From Arabidopsis thaliana (lineage: Eukaryota; Streptophyta; Magnoliopsida; Brassicales; Brassicaceae): a stretch of 64,000 bases of DNA. The position numbers were made by a program, and so were the translations under genes. The stretch is from NCBI RefSeq assembly GCF_000001735.4, contig NC_003075.7:3535001-3599000 (forward strand), read 5' to 3'. This document shows positions 55,344-64,000 of the stretch, in pieces (position 1 is the stretch's first letter; every line of letters starts with the position of its first letter). The notes beneath the pieces are model-generated. The model searched no databases. It worked only from the letters and a program-made list of their open reading frames with translations, and was not told where the DNA came from.

Positions 55344-55830
55344 ATCGACCATTCATTCTCTTTTTTTTTTGGTATTCTTTCTGTTCCCACACTTATTCTT
55401 TTAAGACAGTAAACAAAAGGGAACTCGGATACTGGATTGACACCCTAGGCATTTTTCCAACCTTTGTAATTGATCATTCCAAATAAAGTATAATAATGGG
55501 GTCATAGGAAACATTCTTACCCCTATACACTATCCGAAAAGCCTATCAATCTCACATATTTTTATTTTTATTTTTATAAGGGGAGAAAAATACTTTCTTT
55601 TTATCACATTAGTCGACTTATCAGGTATGAACAAGGAGTCAAATCCCACAAACACTAACCGTTTTGATGAGGTAAAAGGAAGAGCAGTGAGATTTAGCTC
55701 CAGCCTCTGTGGATTATATTGGGAATGGATGTCCTTAAGTTTATCGGTTGACTTTATGGATTTTCCATTAGTCAGATTGATTTGAATCTGCAGTACTTAA
55801 GCAATCCAGGCAGTAAACTCAAGAGATAGA
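55344..55830 (-). other. Element X 3' non-coding region, second part
   Basis: It continues the sequence interrupted at 27416. It contains T-rich runs and no coding sequence. Element F begins at 55831, so the rest of X lies beyond F and outside the window. Confidence 0.55.
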
Positions 55831-57454
55831 TGATAAGCAGGTTTTTACGCCTACTTATATGATGAATGCTGTGTTCAGTGCAGTTCAATTCCTCTAAAAC
55901 ACAAACATGTCGATGCAGTTATAGAGGGTGTCAATCCAGTCCACTGTATTGCTAGCAATCAAGATGTGTATAAAAACAACTAAGTCTAGCGAGATTATAA
56001 TGATGGTGGGTTTCTAGTAACAATCCTAGGCCAAGATTCAGACAAGTAAAAATGAGAACTTAACAACCCTAATCGGTCATTAGGTCGAGTAGATCCAACA
56101 AGTGACAAAATTAGGAACTAAAATGCAATCAACAGGGGATGAAAATAGAGGATACAAATAACAGGTAAATAAAAGTGCAATCAACAAGGGATACAAATCA
56201 ATCTAATAGAAGTTCTACAGATGGATTTATTGATAAGGGCAACTCTAGGGTTCATCAAATGGCTAATAGGCGAAAGGTAGATACCCATGACAATAAATTC
56301 ACAAACCGGGTCAATCCACTCTCGTGACAGAGACCCCCACAACTCTACCACTTCCTAATCTCAACTCTCGTTGATGAAACATAGCAGAGCAGGGTTTAAG
56401 AAACAATCTATCAAAGCCAATAGGCAGACAAGCCAATCCCTTGGTCGAGTCTACATATCTCTGGAATTCGTAGGTCAGACATCCATTTGAACGTCTTTTG
56501 GACGCTGGACGTCTATGATCGAATCTCCACATTAGCCAGCAAAAACCCCATAGGGGCCAAGCGAATCCAGAAGAGTATAAACCTAAACACTAACCACCTA
56601 ACTAACCTAGAGATTACCCTAATCTAATCCATCCTCAAGAACCCTAATCCCTACTCAAGCAACATTCTCAAGAACACAAATCCAGAAATTACTAAAATCA
56701 TACCAAAATATAGATCTAAACAAGCTAAACAACTTTACTTAAACAATCAAATGCAAAAACGAAATAGATTAAGAGTAATTAAAGTTTCAAGATTCAGAAA
56801 CATAAAGAAAAACTGAAAGATAAAGTCTAGATCTTTTGGACAAACCCCAAAATGATCTATTTATAGTAAAATGTTGAAACCCTAGATTCACTAGAAGACA
56901 AGAGACTTGAGGCGGTTTGGGCGAATACTCGACCTTGGGGATCGTGTAAAGAGGGTGCTGCAATGTCTACGCCTTTGTGTCTATGGTCCGAGTGATCAAT
57001 TGGTCGAGTAGATGCTTCATCCTCTCCTATCCGTATGCTCAGATGTCTGGTTGAGTGGGGAATGAGGAGGATCCGAAGACGCTTTGATAGCTCAACAAGT
57101 CTTGTAGAGATGGTCACCCTTGGTCGAGTAAATGGATCGAGTAGTGGATCGAGTAGGAGGGGCGAGTAGTTGAATCTACTGCTTCATCTGAGGTTGCCTT
57201 GATCGAGTAGGAGGGTCGAGTAAACTGCAGCCTCCTTTGTAGCATCCTGGATCGAGTAGTGAGGTCGAGTAGAGTGATGCCTCCTTTTGCACCTGAAAAC
57301 ACACCAAAACATGCAATGCGAATGCAAGATGATCCTAGATGCCTAAGTATGCAAAACAAGCTAAAATGGTGCAAAATGATATGATACAATGAGTAAATGC
57401 AAAGCTAAATGATGATAAACATACACCTAAAATGAGTAAAATACAGTGTTATCA
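55831..57454 (-). repeat. Element F 3' LTR
   Basis: It is 1624 bp, close in sequence to the element C LTRs, with GGTCGAGTA-type motifs at about 56930-57275. Its inverted repeat is decayed (ACTCGACC facing GATCGTGT at 56926-56946). Confidence 0.85.
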
Positions 57455-59102
57455 ACTCCCCCAAACTTATCTCTTGCTTGCCCTCAAGCAAACAAAAAAT
57501 CTTAAGTTGAAGGAGAGGTTTGAAGGTGGGGATTCAAAAACCGAAGCATGCATATAAAATGGGTAAGCTCAATGTCCAGGTAGCTAATTCTAGGTTGCAA
57601 GATGATAGACCCTTACTCAAAAACGTTAGCCATACTCGTCACAATGTAACCTAACGACTTGCCTTAATCTATTCAATCATTCACATCAACCAATTCCCTT
57701 TAACATTCATTAAGCACGAACAGTGGATCAAGAAATGTAATGGTTATGAACTCACTTGGTTTCGGGCTTAGGCCTAGAGACAAAAATGGTCCCTCTAATG
57801 GTTTGGTCGAGTAACAGTGGACTCTCAGAGAAAAGATTGAGCTTCAGTAGAATGCTAAAGGTAAAAGCCAACTGACACATACAAGAACAGACTCCCATCT
57901 ACCCAATGATATAGTATGATAGCTCAGAAGATGATCCTATTCCCATAGATGTCCTAACTCTACCCTTTTTCTCATTCTTTCTCTCTTTTTGGTTCATGTT
58001 CTAAGGGGTTCTCTTGAAATGATTTAAGAGTCTAGCGGGTTTGGTTTTAAACTTTGACAAACTTAAGGCTTTTCTTCTAATCTTCGCACATGGGGCAATT
58101 TACCCTTTTATTTAAATCACAATGCCTAACTTCTTTGAATTCCAAACCCTTTACTAGACTTAACACTTTTGTATCCCCCTTAGGACTCTAAACTCTTACT
58201 CTCATTTTTTTATTTTTTTCATTCTATTTCTCATTCCCATTCATTCCATACACAATCCCAATCCCAAATACAAGTCTCCACCTAGTCCTAGCTAACCCAA
58301 AAAGTGTGGGCTAGGTCTACATGAAAGACTGTTCTTGTCGGCTCATACCTAACACATTATACCAAGCTCAATCGAAAAAGACCTCACAATCACACACAAA
58401 TGATCTTTGGCATGAAATAAGGCTAGGCTAAAGGTATGGGAAACTGCTCTAAAAATGAGAGACAACTACTTGGATTAACAGAGGGTGATGAAGTGAATAA
58501 GATGATCCAAGTATGTATATGGTAGTCATGAGTTCATAAACAATGCATAGACATGATAATTGCAATTTCAGTTCAGGTTCTAATACATAGGGAATGGCAT
58601 CAGATAAGCAAGTTTCGATCAAAGTAGTATAGTCAAGTTACAAATTCAAAGCAAGGTGCGATCCTATTTTAGAGATACAATCGGTTATGCAACAGAGAAC
58701 TAACAACCTGGGCATTGAACTTACTTCATTGAATCAAAAGATGCTTATCGGTTTGAAATCATCATTATCCCCTATGCAAATGGACAATCCTAAATGCAAA
58801 CACTATATATACAATCCTAAAATGATATGCAATCTACATGACACTCTTTTTTTATGAAATTTTTTTCTGAATTTTTTTTCAAATTTTTATGGTTTTTCTA
58901 TGCCTTAGATGATGCAAAATTTGAAATAAGAAAAGAGAACACAATGTTAAACATGTCTTGAACCCTCCCCCAAACTTAAATTACACAGTCCCTTGTGTAA
59001 TAAAAATCTGAAAGAGAATTCAAGATCAAAACACAAAACACACAAAGAAAAATAAAAAGATGCTATGGTATATACAATGGAGAGGTGGTGTTACCTCAGT
59101 TT
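57455..59102 (-). other. Element F polypurine tract and 3' non-coding region
   Basis: The terminal polypurine tract is at 57455-57470 and the second one (TTTAAGTTTGGGGGAGGG, minus) is at 58963-58980. The rest is shared with A, B and C. No gene is supported. Confidence 0.65.
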
Positions 59103-61062
59103 TCAGGTTAAGTAGGAGGAGACAAAATTGTCCATACTCTCCTTTATGTAACTCCAAGGAACGGGTTGTGCTGAACTTGGATTAGCTGGATGCTCGACCC
59201 TTTGCTCGGGTTGTTGATCGAGTGGCTCCTCAAGTGGTGCAGTAGAGTGACTTGCTCCTCTTTTCCTTTTCTCTAGGTTCAAAGGATGATTGCCTTGGTG
59301 GTGAAGATGCAGCATGGTGTTCCCTTTGCTCATATGAAGACTATTTTGGTGGCGAAGGCGGATCAAAATGCATAGGTTCGTGATGTGTGGATCCGCTTCT
59401 TCCAAAAGGCATATTCTGTGGCATTGCTTTAGTTGAGGAAGAACAGCTGATCTTGAGTTGGAGATTGTTAAACTTCTTATTGAGTGCCGCGATAGCCTTG
59501 TCTTGGAACTTACACCAGCTTTGGAGGAAACCAAGGCGCTTGTGAATCTCTTTTGAGTCTTTACTTTGCCTTGGTGCTGAGTACTCCTCGAAGTAAAACT
59601 GTTGTGTAGCGTAAGACTCGTCCTTAGGTTCTGCCTCATTATCAGAATGATGGATTGGAGTCTCATCATCATTCACTCCTTCCATTGGCACAGCTTCATC
59701 ACCTGAAATATAGAGGTTCTCCACAGGTGGGCAAAACTCAATGTTTCCACCATCTCTAATTGAAGTGGAAGCGGGGTTTGGGAGTAGAAAAATGGATTGC
59801 CCTGCTGTGGGGTGATCGAACCTATACTTATATAGGCCATTCTTCTGCTGTGACCAAAAACTCTTGGAATTTATAAGGTGTTGCATATCAATCCATCTTG
59901 GAGGAATCGGCGTTGAATGTAGAGGTACATTGCAAGCTCTCATAATTGGTGTCACAACTCCTCCCACAACCATTCTTCCTGGTTTCTTAAGTCCCTTAGC
60001 CCATCCTCTGTAACTCAGCAGGTTCTCGATTAGGTAGAATCAGACCGAAGTGTCAGTCTGATCTCCAGCTAGAACTGTACCATCCGATGCTAAACCAAGC
60101 AACTCTTGTAGTGCTGTCTCCATCAATTCTAGTTCCCCATTGACAAAGGTTCCATCCGCTCTCTTGCAAATAGAGCACTTGCCAAGGACCTATGATAGTA
60201 TCTAACCACCAGACTCCTTATCTCGTTGCTCTTGGTCCTTGAGGATGAAAATCCATGCTTAGAACCAAGTGTTGCCAAGAATGACTGAAGCTCTCTCTTG
60301 TCAAAACGATGACTTGTGTCTTTTCCGCTTGGAAATCTATACATCAGCTCGAGATGCTCTATTGGAAGCCGATACTCTACATCATACACACAAAACTCCA
60401 AGTATCCCAAACTTCCGTCTGGCCTGATTTCATCGTCCTCTGGCTCTCCATATAAGAGCAACTCCACGGATGAAAGAAACTGAATGGTCTCTTCCTCATA
60501 CCCCTCCATTGGCCGAAACATGTGAATATTCAGGCTGCACTGCTTAAACATGTAGTCTACATCATCATAGATGCCGAGTCTCTCCATGGTCCCGGGATGA
60601 GGGTACCGAGTTCCTAAAAACTCATTGCGCTTCAGCAGCTTGTAGTACTCATTTCGAGTTGCACATTTCCCCGATTCCAAATCATCATCGCCTCCTTTCT
60701 CCGTTTGATCATCTTCCTCGGGTGAAGCCATATCTTCCTCGGAGTCTTCATCTACCAGCTCCAACCTCCTCCCCACGGGCTTCTTCCCTTGAGTGATATC
60801 TGCCTTGTTTCTCGAGAATTCTCTTGCAGAAAGCTTACTCGACTTTCGGGATCGAGTATTTTCAGCTGGAGAGCTAAAGGTCTCTTCTTCTTGATTCACT
60901 ATGATCGATCGCAAAACTTGCTTGATCTCTCCTACTCGACCCCAAGGGTGATGGTTCTGAAGGTCCTCGAGCTGCTGCATGCGAAGAAGGTGTTGGGTAC
61001 CTCTTTGATGGGGAGAGAGCTTTGTTCCGAATCTTTGACAAAAGTGAGCGCTTGTTCATCAT
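59103..61062 (-). pseudogene. ORF1 (ATHILA family), element F
   Basis: The likely start is the ATG at 61062 (MMNKRSLLSKIRNKALSPSK). A shift into the frame 60980-60129 follows, with TRYPHPGTMERLGIYDDVDY, YEEETIQFLSSVELLLYGEP, LGYLEFCVYDVEYRLPIEHL and MYRFPSGKDTSHRFDKREL. After a stop at 60129 the frame 59973-59341 continues with VVGGVVTPIMRACNVPL and FCPPVENLYISGDEAVP. A third piece reaches 59103. It is the most complete copy of the conserved core after element A. I see no membrane segment or signal peptide. Confidence 0.75.
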
Positions 61063-61730
61063 CAAGAACAAAGGTGGGAGAAACTCAAAACCAAAATTCA
61101 GTAGATTAGGAGATTGAATGATGGGAGAAACAAATGAATTTATGAAAAGTTTTTGATAAGGAAGGGAAGTGAAGGAGATAAAGAGAGGATTGTAACGATT
61201 CGAGATGAGGATGCTTTGGTATGGGAGATGGAGAGATGAGGTTGTTGAGTTCGGGAATTGCAATGGGGGACCAAAGTAATTATGGAGGGGACAAGAAGAA
61301 AAAGGGACATCAGCGTTTCAGTGGAGGCGGGTCACGAGGCGTCGGTGACTACGAAGAGGGTCTCTTTGGTTTCTTCACTCGATCGGACGGTGAGAAATGC
61401 TCCATCTTCAATTACTCGATCAAACGGACCAAAATGAATCGCAAGAAATCAATCGATCAAACGGTGGTGATGCTTCTCTCATTTGGTCATTCAAATCAAC
61501 GGCCAAAAATACTCCTCCTCATTCTACTCGATCAACGGTTGAGATTTTTCTTTACTTGATTTAAATTTACTCGACCGTTGACTCCCTCAGGGTCTCTAAA
61601 ACAAACCTGAAACACGTAAACAAAAACATCAAAAATAACAAGAAAAATAGAAAGTTATATACATGGATAGACATGGGACTTCCTCCCAAGTGAGCTTGTT
61701 TTAAGTCACGAAGCTGGACTCTTACAGTGC
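61063..61730 (-). other. Element F spacer upstream of ORF1
   Basis: It contains ACTCGATCAAACGG-type motifs near 61377-61530 and the conserved post-pol block at 61675-61700. It corresponds to 49578-50476 of element C. No gene is supported. Confidence 0.5.
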
Positions 61731-62264
61731 TTAGTCAGGAAAAAGGTTAAAGAGAGGAACAGAGAAGTCCTCATCTTCAGTGCTTGAATTTTCAGTGCTT
61801 GAATCATACTCCACATCCTCTCTTGAGATATGGTAGGATGAGTACTCATTTGATTTTTCTTCAAAGTAAGCTTCTTTCTGATCAGTAGAGTAGTCTTCTT
61901 CTTCTGAACCCGGCTCCTTTGACCAATCCTCAAATTCAAAACTGGGGTAGCCTTTAATCATTTCTTGAAGTTCCACGATTGCATGGTTCAGTCCTTCCAT
62001 TTTGTAAGTTAGCTCCCCAATGATATTCTCTTGAGCTTTGTATTCTATCCTGAGTTCCAGAAGTTCTTCAGTAACAAAATCAAGTGTCAAGTGTTCTTCT
62101 TCAGCAGAGGGGTTGGTGGGCTGTTTAGGCACTCCTGGAGAATAAGTCAGAATAGGAGTTTCCTCCTCACTCAACAACTTGCTCTCTAGGCTTCTTTCCT
62201 CTAAGTGAACTCCTTTCTGATCTTTTGGTGCCAACCATTCTGTTGTGAAATTTTAGTCCTCCTT
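61731..62264 (-). CDS. Coiled-coil, acidic segment, element F (upstream part cut by CACTA)
   Basis: The open frame from MAPKDQKGVHLEERSLESKL at 62234 runs 167 codons. It has a long helix (EELLELRIEYKAQENIIGEL onwards), then EDYSTDQKEAYFEEKSNEYS, SREDVEYDSS and an acidic tail ending PLFNLFPD. This is the longest intact version of the segment shared with A and C. Element G is inserted 30 bp upstream of this Met. Confidence 0.65.
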
Positions 62265-62460
62265 CACTAAAAGAAAAGTGAGTATTAATAGCACTGAGTT
62301 ATAGCGTTTTATGTAGTATTGCTATTAATGAGTTACCATTGAATTTTAGATAGCGTTTAGAATTTATAAAACGCTATGAAAGGTTTTTACTAAAAAATGT
62401 GTTTATTAAAGTTGGTATATAAGAGTTTTGATTGCAGATCCATATTAAAACGCTACGGAA
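62265..62460. repeat. CACTA terminal and subterminal repeats
   Basis: After the CACTA end, TAGCGTTT occurs near 62302 and 62351, and the inverse AAACGCTA near 62370 and 62447. Such short repeats in both orientations are the usual binding sites for the element's own regulatory protein in the En/Spm family. Confidence 0.6.
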
Positions 62461-63433
62461 TCATAAGCGGGAACTAAAAATTTTGGGCTCCAAAAAGTCT
62501 ATGACCAAAGACTTAGGCTCCAAAAATAATTTTCCTTGACGACATTAATTTGACTGTTCTTCGCCTTTTCATCTATCTCTAGCTCTTGAACTTCTTCACT
62601 GCTAAAAATTCAGAGGTTCTAATCTGAGATTACATCTTCCTTACCATCTGAGATTGTCGCATCTATCTTCACTCTTGCTCTCTCGTTGAAATTCGAACTC
62701 GACCACAAATCCCATCCATCGTCTTTGTCCGCTTCAAGGTTGTAATTTTTAGGGTTAATGTATGATTTTGGGATTTAGATCTTGTTTTGTTTTGTTTCAA
62801 TTGAAGTTTTAAGAGTTTGGGGTTTTGATTTGTCACAATTTTGCTTCTTTTAATTGTATCGATTTGGGTTCACGATTTAGTTAACTAGGCTTTGAAATTC
62901 TTTCTTTGATGTTTCGATTAGGGGTCTTGGCAACTCAAATTCGCCGAACATCGTCTGAAACTGACACCAGTATTTAGGGATTTGCTTCAACAAAATTGTT
63001 ATTGTTTCGATTTGTATTTAGATTTTTAGATCTATAAATTATACAACACGAATAGTTATACTCGATTATGGTGTCTTGTTTTTGGTTTGATTCTTGTCTT
63101 GTCTTTATTTTAGTGGTTTGATTCATGTCTTGTTTTCTGCAGTTCGAGTTTCGCATAGACGAAGGACTAGCACTAGCAGGTAATGGTTGAATGGTTTAGT
63201 TCTTCTCTTAACTCAGATGTATTGCGATTCATGGAATAAAAGTTTGTGTTTTTTTGCAGTCTCGGGTTTTACAATTCACAAGATCCCTCATAGATTCTTC
63301 TTCTGTGCAGGTATTTGGTTTCTCTTTGTGTGATTACCTTTATTTGATCCTCATGGTTGGTGTCTGACATATAGAGTAACTATAATACTTGTGTGTTTAA
63401 CTGCTGGTCGAGCTTTGGAGTTATTGTTTTAAT
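62461..63433 (+). other. CACTA 5' leader region
   Basis: Non-coding, T-rich sequence leads to the first coding ATG. ATCTGAGATT occurs twice (near 62620 and 62647). Leader introns are possible but not resolved. Confidence 0.4.
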
Positions 63434-64000
63434 ATGGAGAAGTCTTGGGTTTGGCTGCCAAGGTAAGCTTTTGATAGTTATTTACGTTGTTCTCTTATAC
63501 TTACAGTGATTATATTGGAGTTAATTTGTTAATTTTATTGATTAACAGGGCTAGCCCTGACTATGGAGAAGGAGCTAATAAATTTGTTGAGGCGTCAGCC
63601 AGGAGATTGGGTAATCCTGAGGATATTTTATGTCCTTGCAGTGATTACCGAAATGTTTGCCATCAACCATTAGGGACAGTAGTAGATCATTTGGTTTTTA
63701 GAGGTATGGATCAAAAGTGTATGATGAATACTTGTTGGAGCAAACATGGAGATATCAGGGATCATCAGCGGACTGATGTTCAGACTTCTGAGTTTGAGGC
63801 TTATGACTTGATTAGGACTGCATTTTATCAGGGAGAAGAAAATCTGCAGTCTCAGACTGAGAGTGGTGATCAGAGTTCTCATGTTGAGAGTAAAGAAGAA
63901 TCAGAGTTTAGGCAGAAACTGATTGATGCAGAAACTCCTCTATACTCGACGTGTCCCAGCTATACTAAAGTTTCTGCAATCATGGCACTCTATCGCATAA
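63434..64000 (+). CDS. CACTA transposase-associated protein, N-terminal part
   Basis: Exon 1 (63434-63462) encodes MEKSWVWLP; a GT-AG intron runs 63463-63548; exon 2 continues in frame with RASPDYGEGANKFVEASARR, CPCSDYRNVCHQPLGTVVDH and HLVFRGMDQKCMMNTCWSKHG. This is the Cys/His-rich transposase-associated domain found at the N-terminus of plant CACTA transposases, which probably binds zinc and DNA. The frame is open to the window end, where the sequence following ALYRI is still in the linker to the catalytic domain. No stop is seen, so this copy may be intact here. Confidence 0.75.

Larger units (their letters stand above)
55831..62264 (-). mobile_element. Element F: Athila-type, same family as C, interrupted by a CACTA element
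   Basis: Visible parts on the minus strand are the coiled-coil segment, spacer, ORF1, second polypurine-like tract, 3' non-coding region, polypurine tract and 3' LTR (55831-57454). The left flank ATAGA at 55826-55830 is a candidate target-site copy. Gag, protease and the 5' LTR would lie to the right of element G, outside the window. Confidence 0.8.
62265..64000 (+). mobile_element. Element G: CACTA (En/Spm-type) DNA transposon, left end
   Basis: It begins CACTAAAAGAAAAGTG at 62265. The uninterrupted sequence in element C at 50943-50970 reads TCCTCCTTGATAGC, whereas here TCCTCCTT is followed by CACTA. This gives the insertion point and CTT as the likely 3-bp target site. A transposase-associated gene follows in plus orientation, and the other end lies outside the window. 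Confidence 0.8.

Overview
This window looks like a pericentromeric, transposon-packed stretch of a Brassicaceae genome (an Arabidopsis-like plant). The call rests on Athila-type Ty3/gypsy elements primed by tRNA-Asp, a Tat-type gypsy element, a DUF1985/ULP-like MULE-type gene and an En/Spm (CACTA) element. I see no ordinary host gene, tRNA or rRNA. Nearly every recognisable coding sequence belongs to a transposable element, and most carry stops, frameshifts or deletions. I call the elements A, B, V, X, C, D, E, F and G.

Left part (1-20697). After unassigned sequence come a LINE relic (600-1420) and a PIF/Harbinger-like end (1834-2222). Athila element A (minus strand, 2223-12183) has gag, protease, a coiled-coil segment and ORF1 but no reverse transcriptase or integrase. 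Directly abutting it head to head is Athila element B (plus strand, 12184-20697). B keeps reverse transcriptase, RNase H and integrase but has lost nearly all of ORF1, and its protease segment is inverted in place (14712-15598).

Middle (20698-25090). A minus-strand DUF1985/ULP-like gene (V) is cut off just before its expected protease domain. Its introns and 5' flank carry about 36 same-orientation copies of ACTCAG, mostly as ACTCAGCC, partly in a 52-bp tandem array. This resembles the architecture of the VANC/VANDAL anti-silencing systems.

Right part (25113-64000). Insertions are stacked four deep. An old Athila copy X (LTR 25891-27103, internal pieces 27104-27416 and 55344-55830) was split by element C (27417-55343, minus). 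C was split inside its ORF1 by element D (32224-49155, plus), and D was split inside its 3' LTR by Tat-type element E (37116-48810, minus). Target-site duplications support each step. E carries intron-containing genes antisense to its own pol. To the right, element F (from 55831, minus, same family as C) is broken by a CACTA element G at 62265, which continues past the window.

Recurring themes: elements A, C and F share a layout in which a conserved acidic coiled-coil segment stands where pol would be. Two Athila groups carry arrays of short GTCGA-centred inverted repeats (ACTCGACC/GGTCGAGT hairpins, or the GGTGTCGATCGACACC palindrome) in LTRs, leaders and even coding sequence, and these arrays differ in copy number between the two LTRs of one element. 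All percentages and counts were made by eye.
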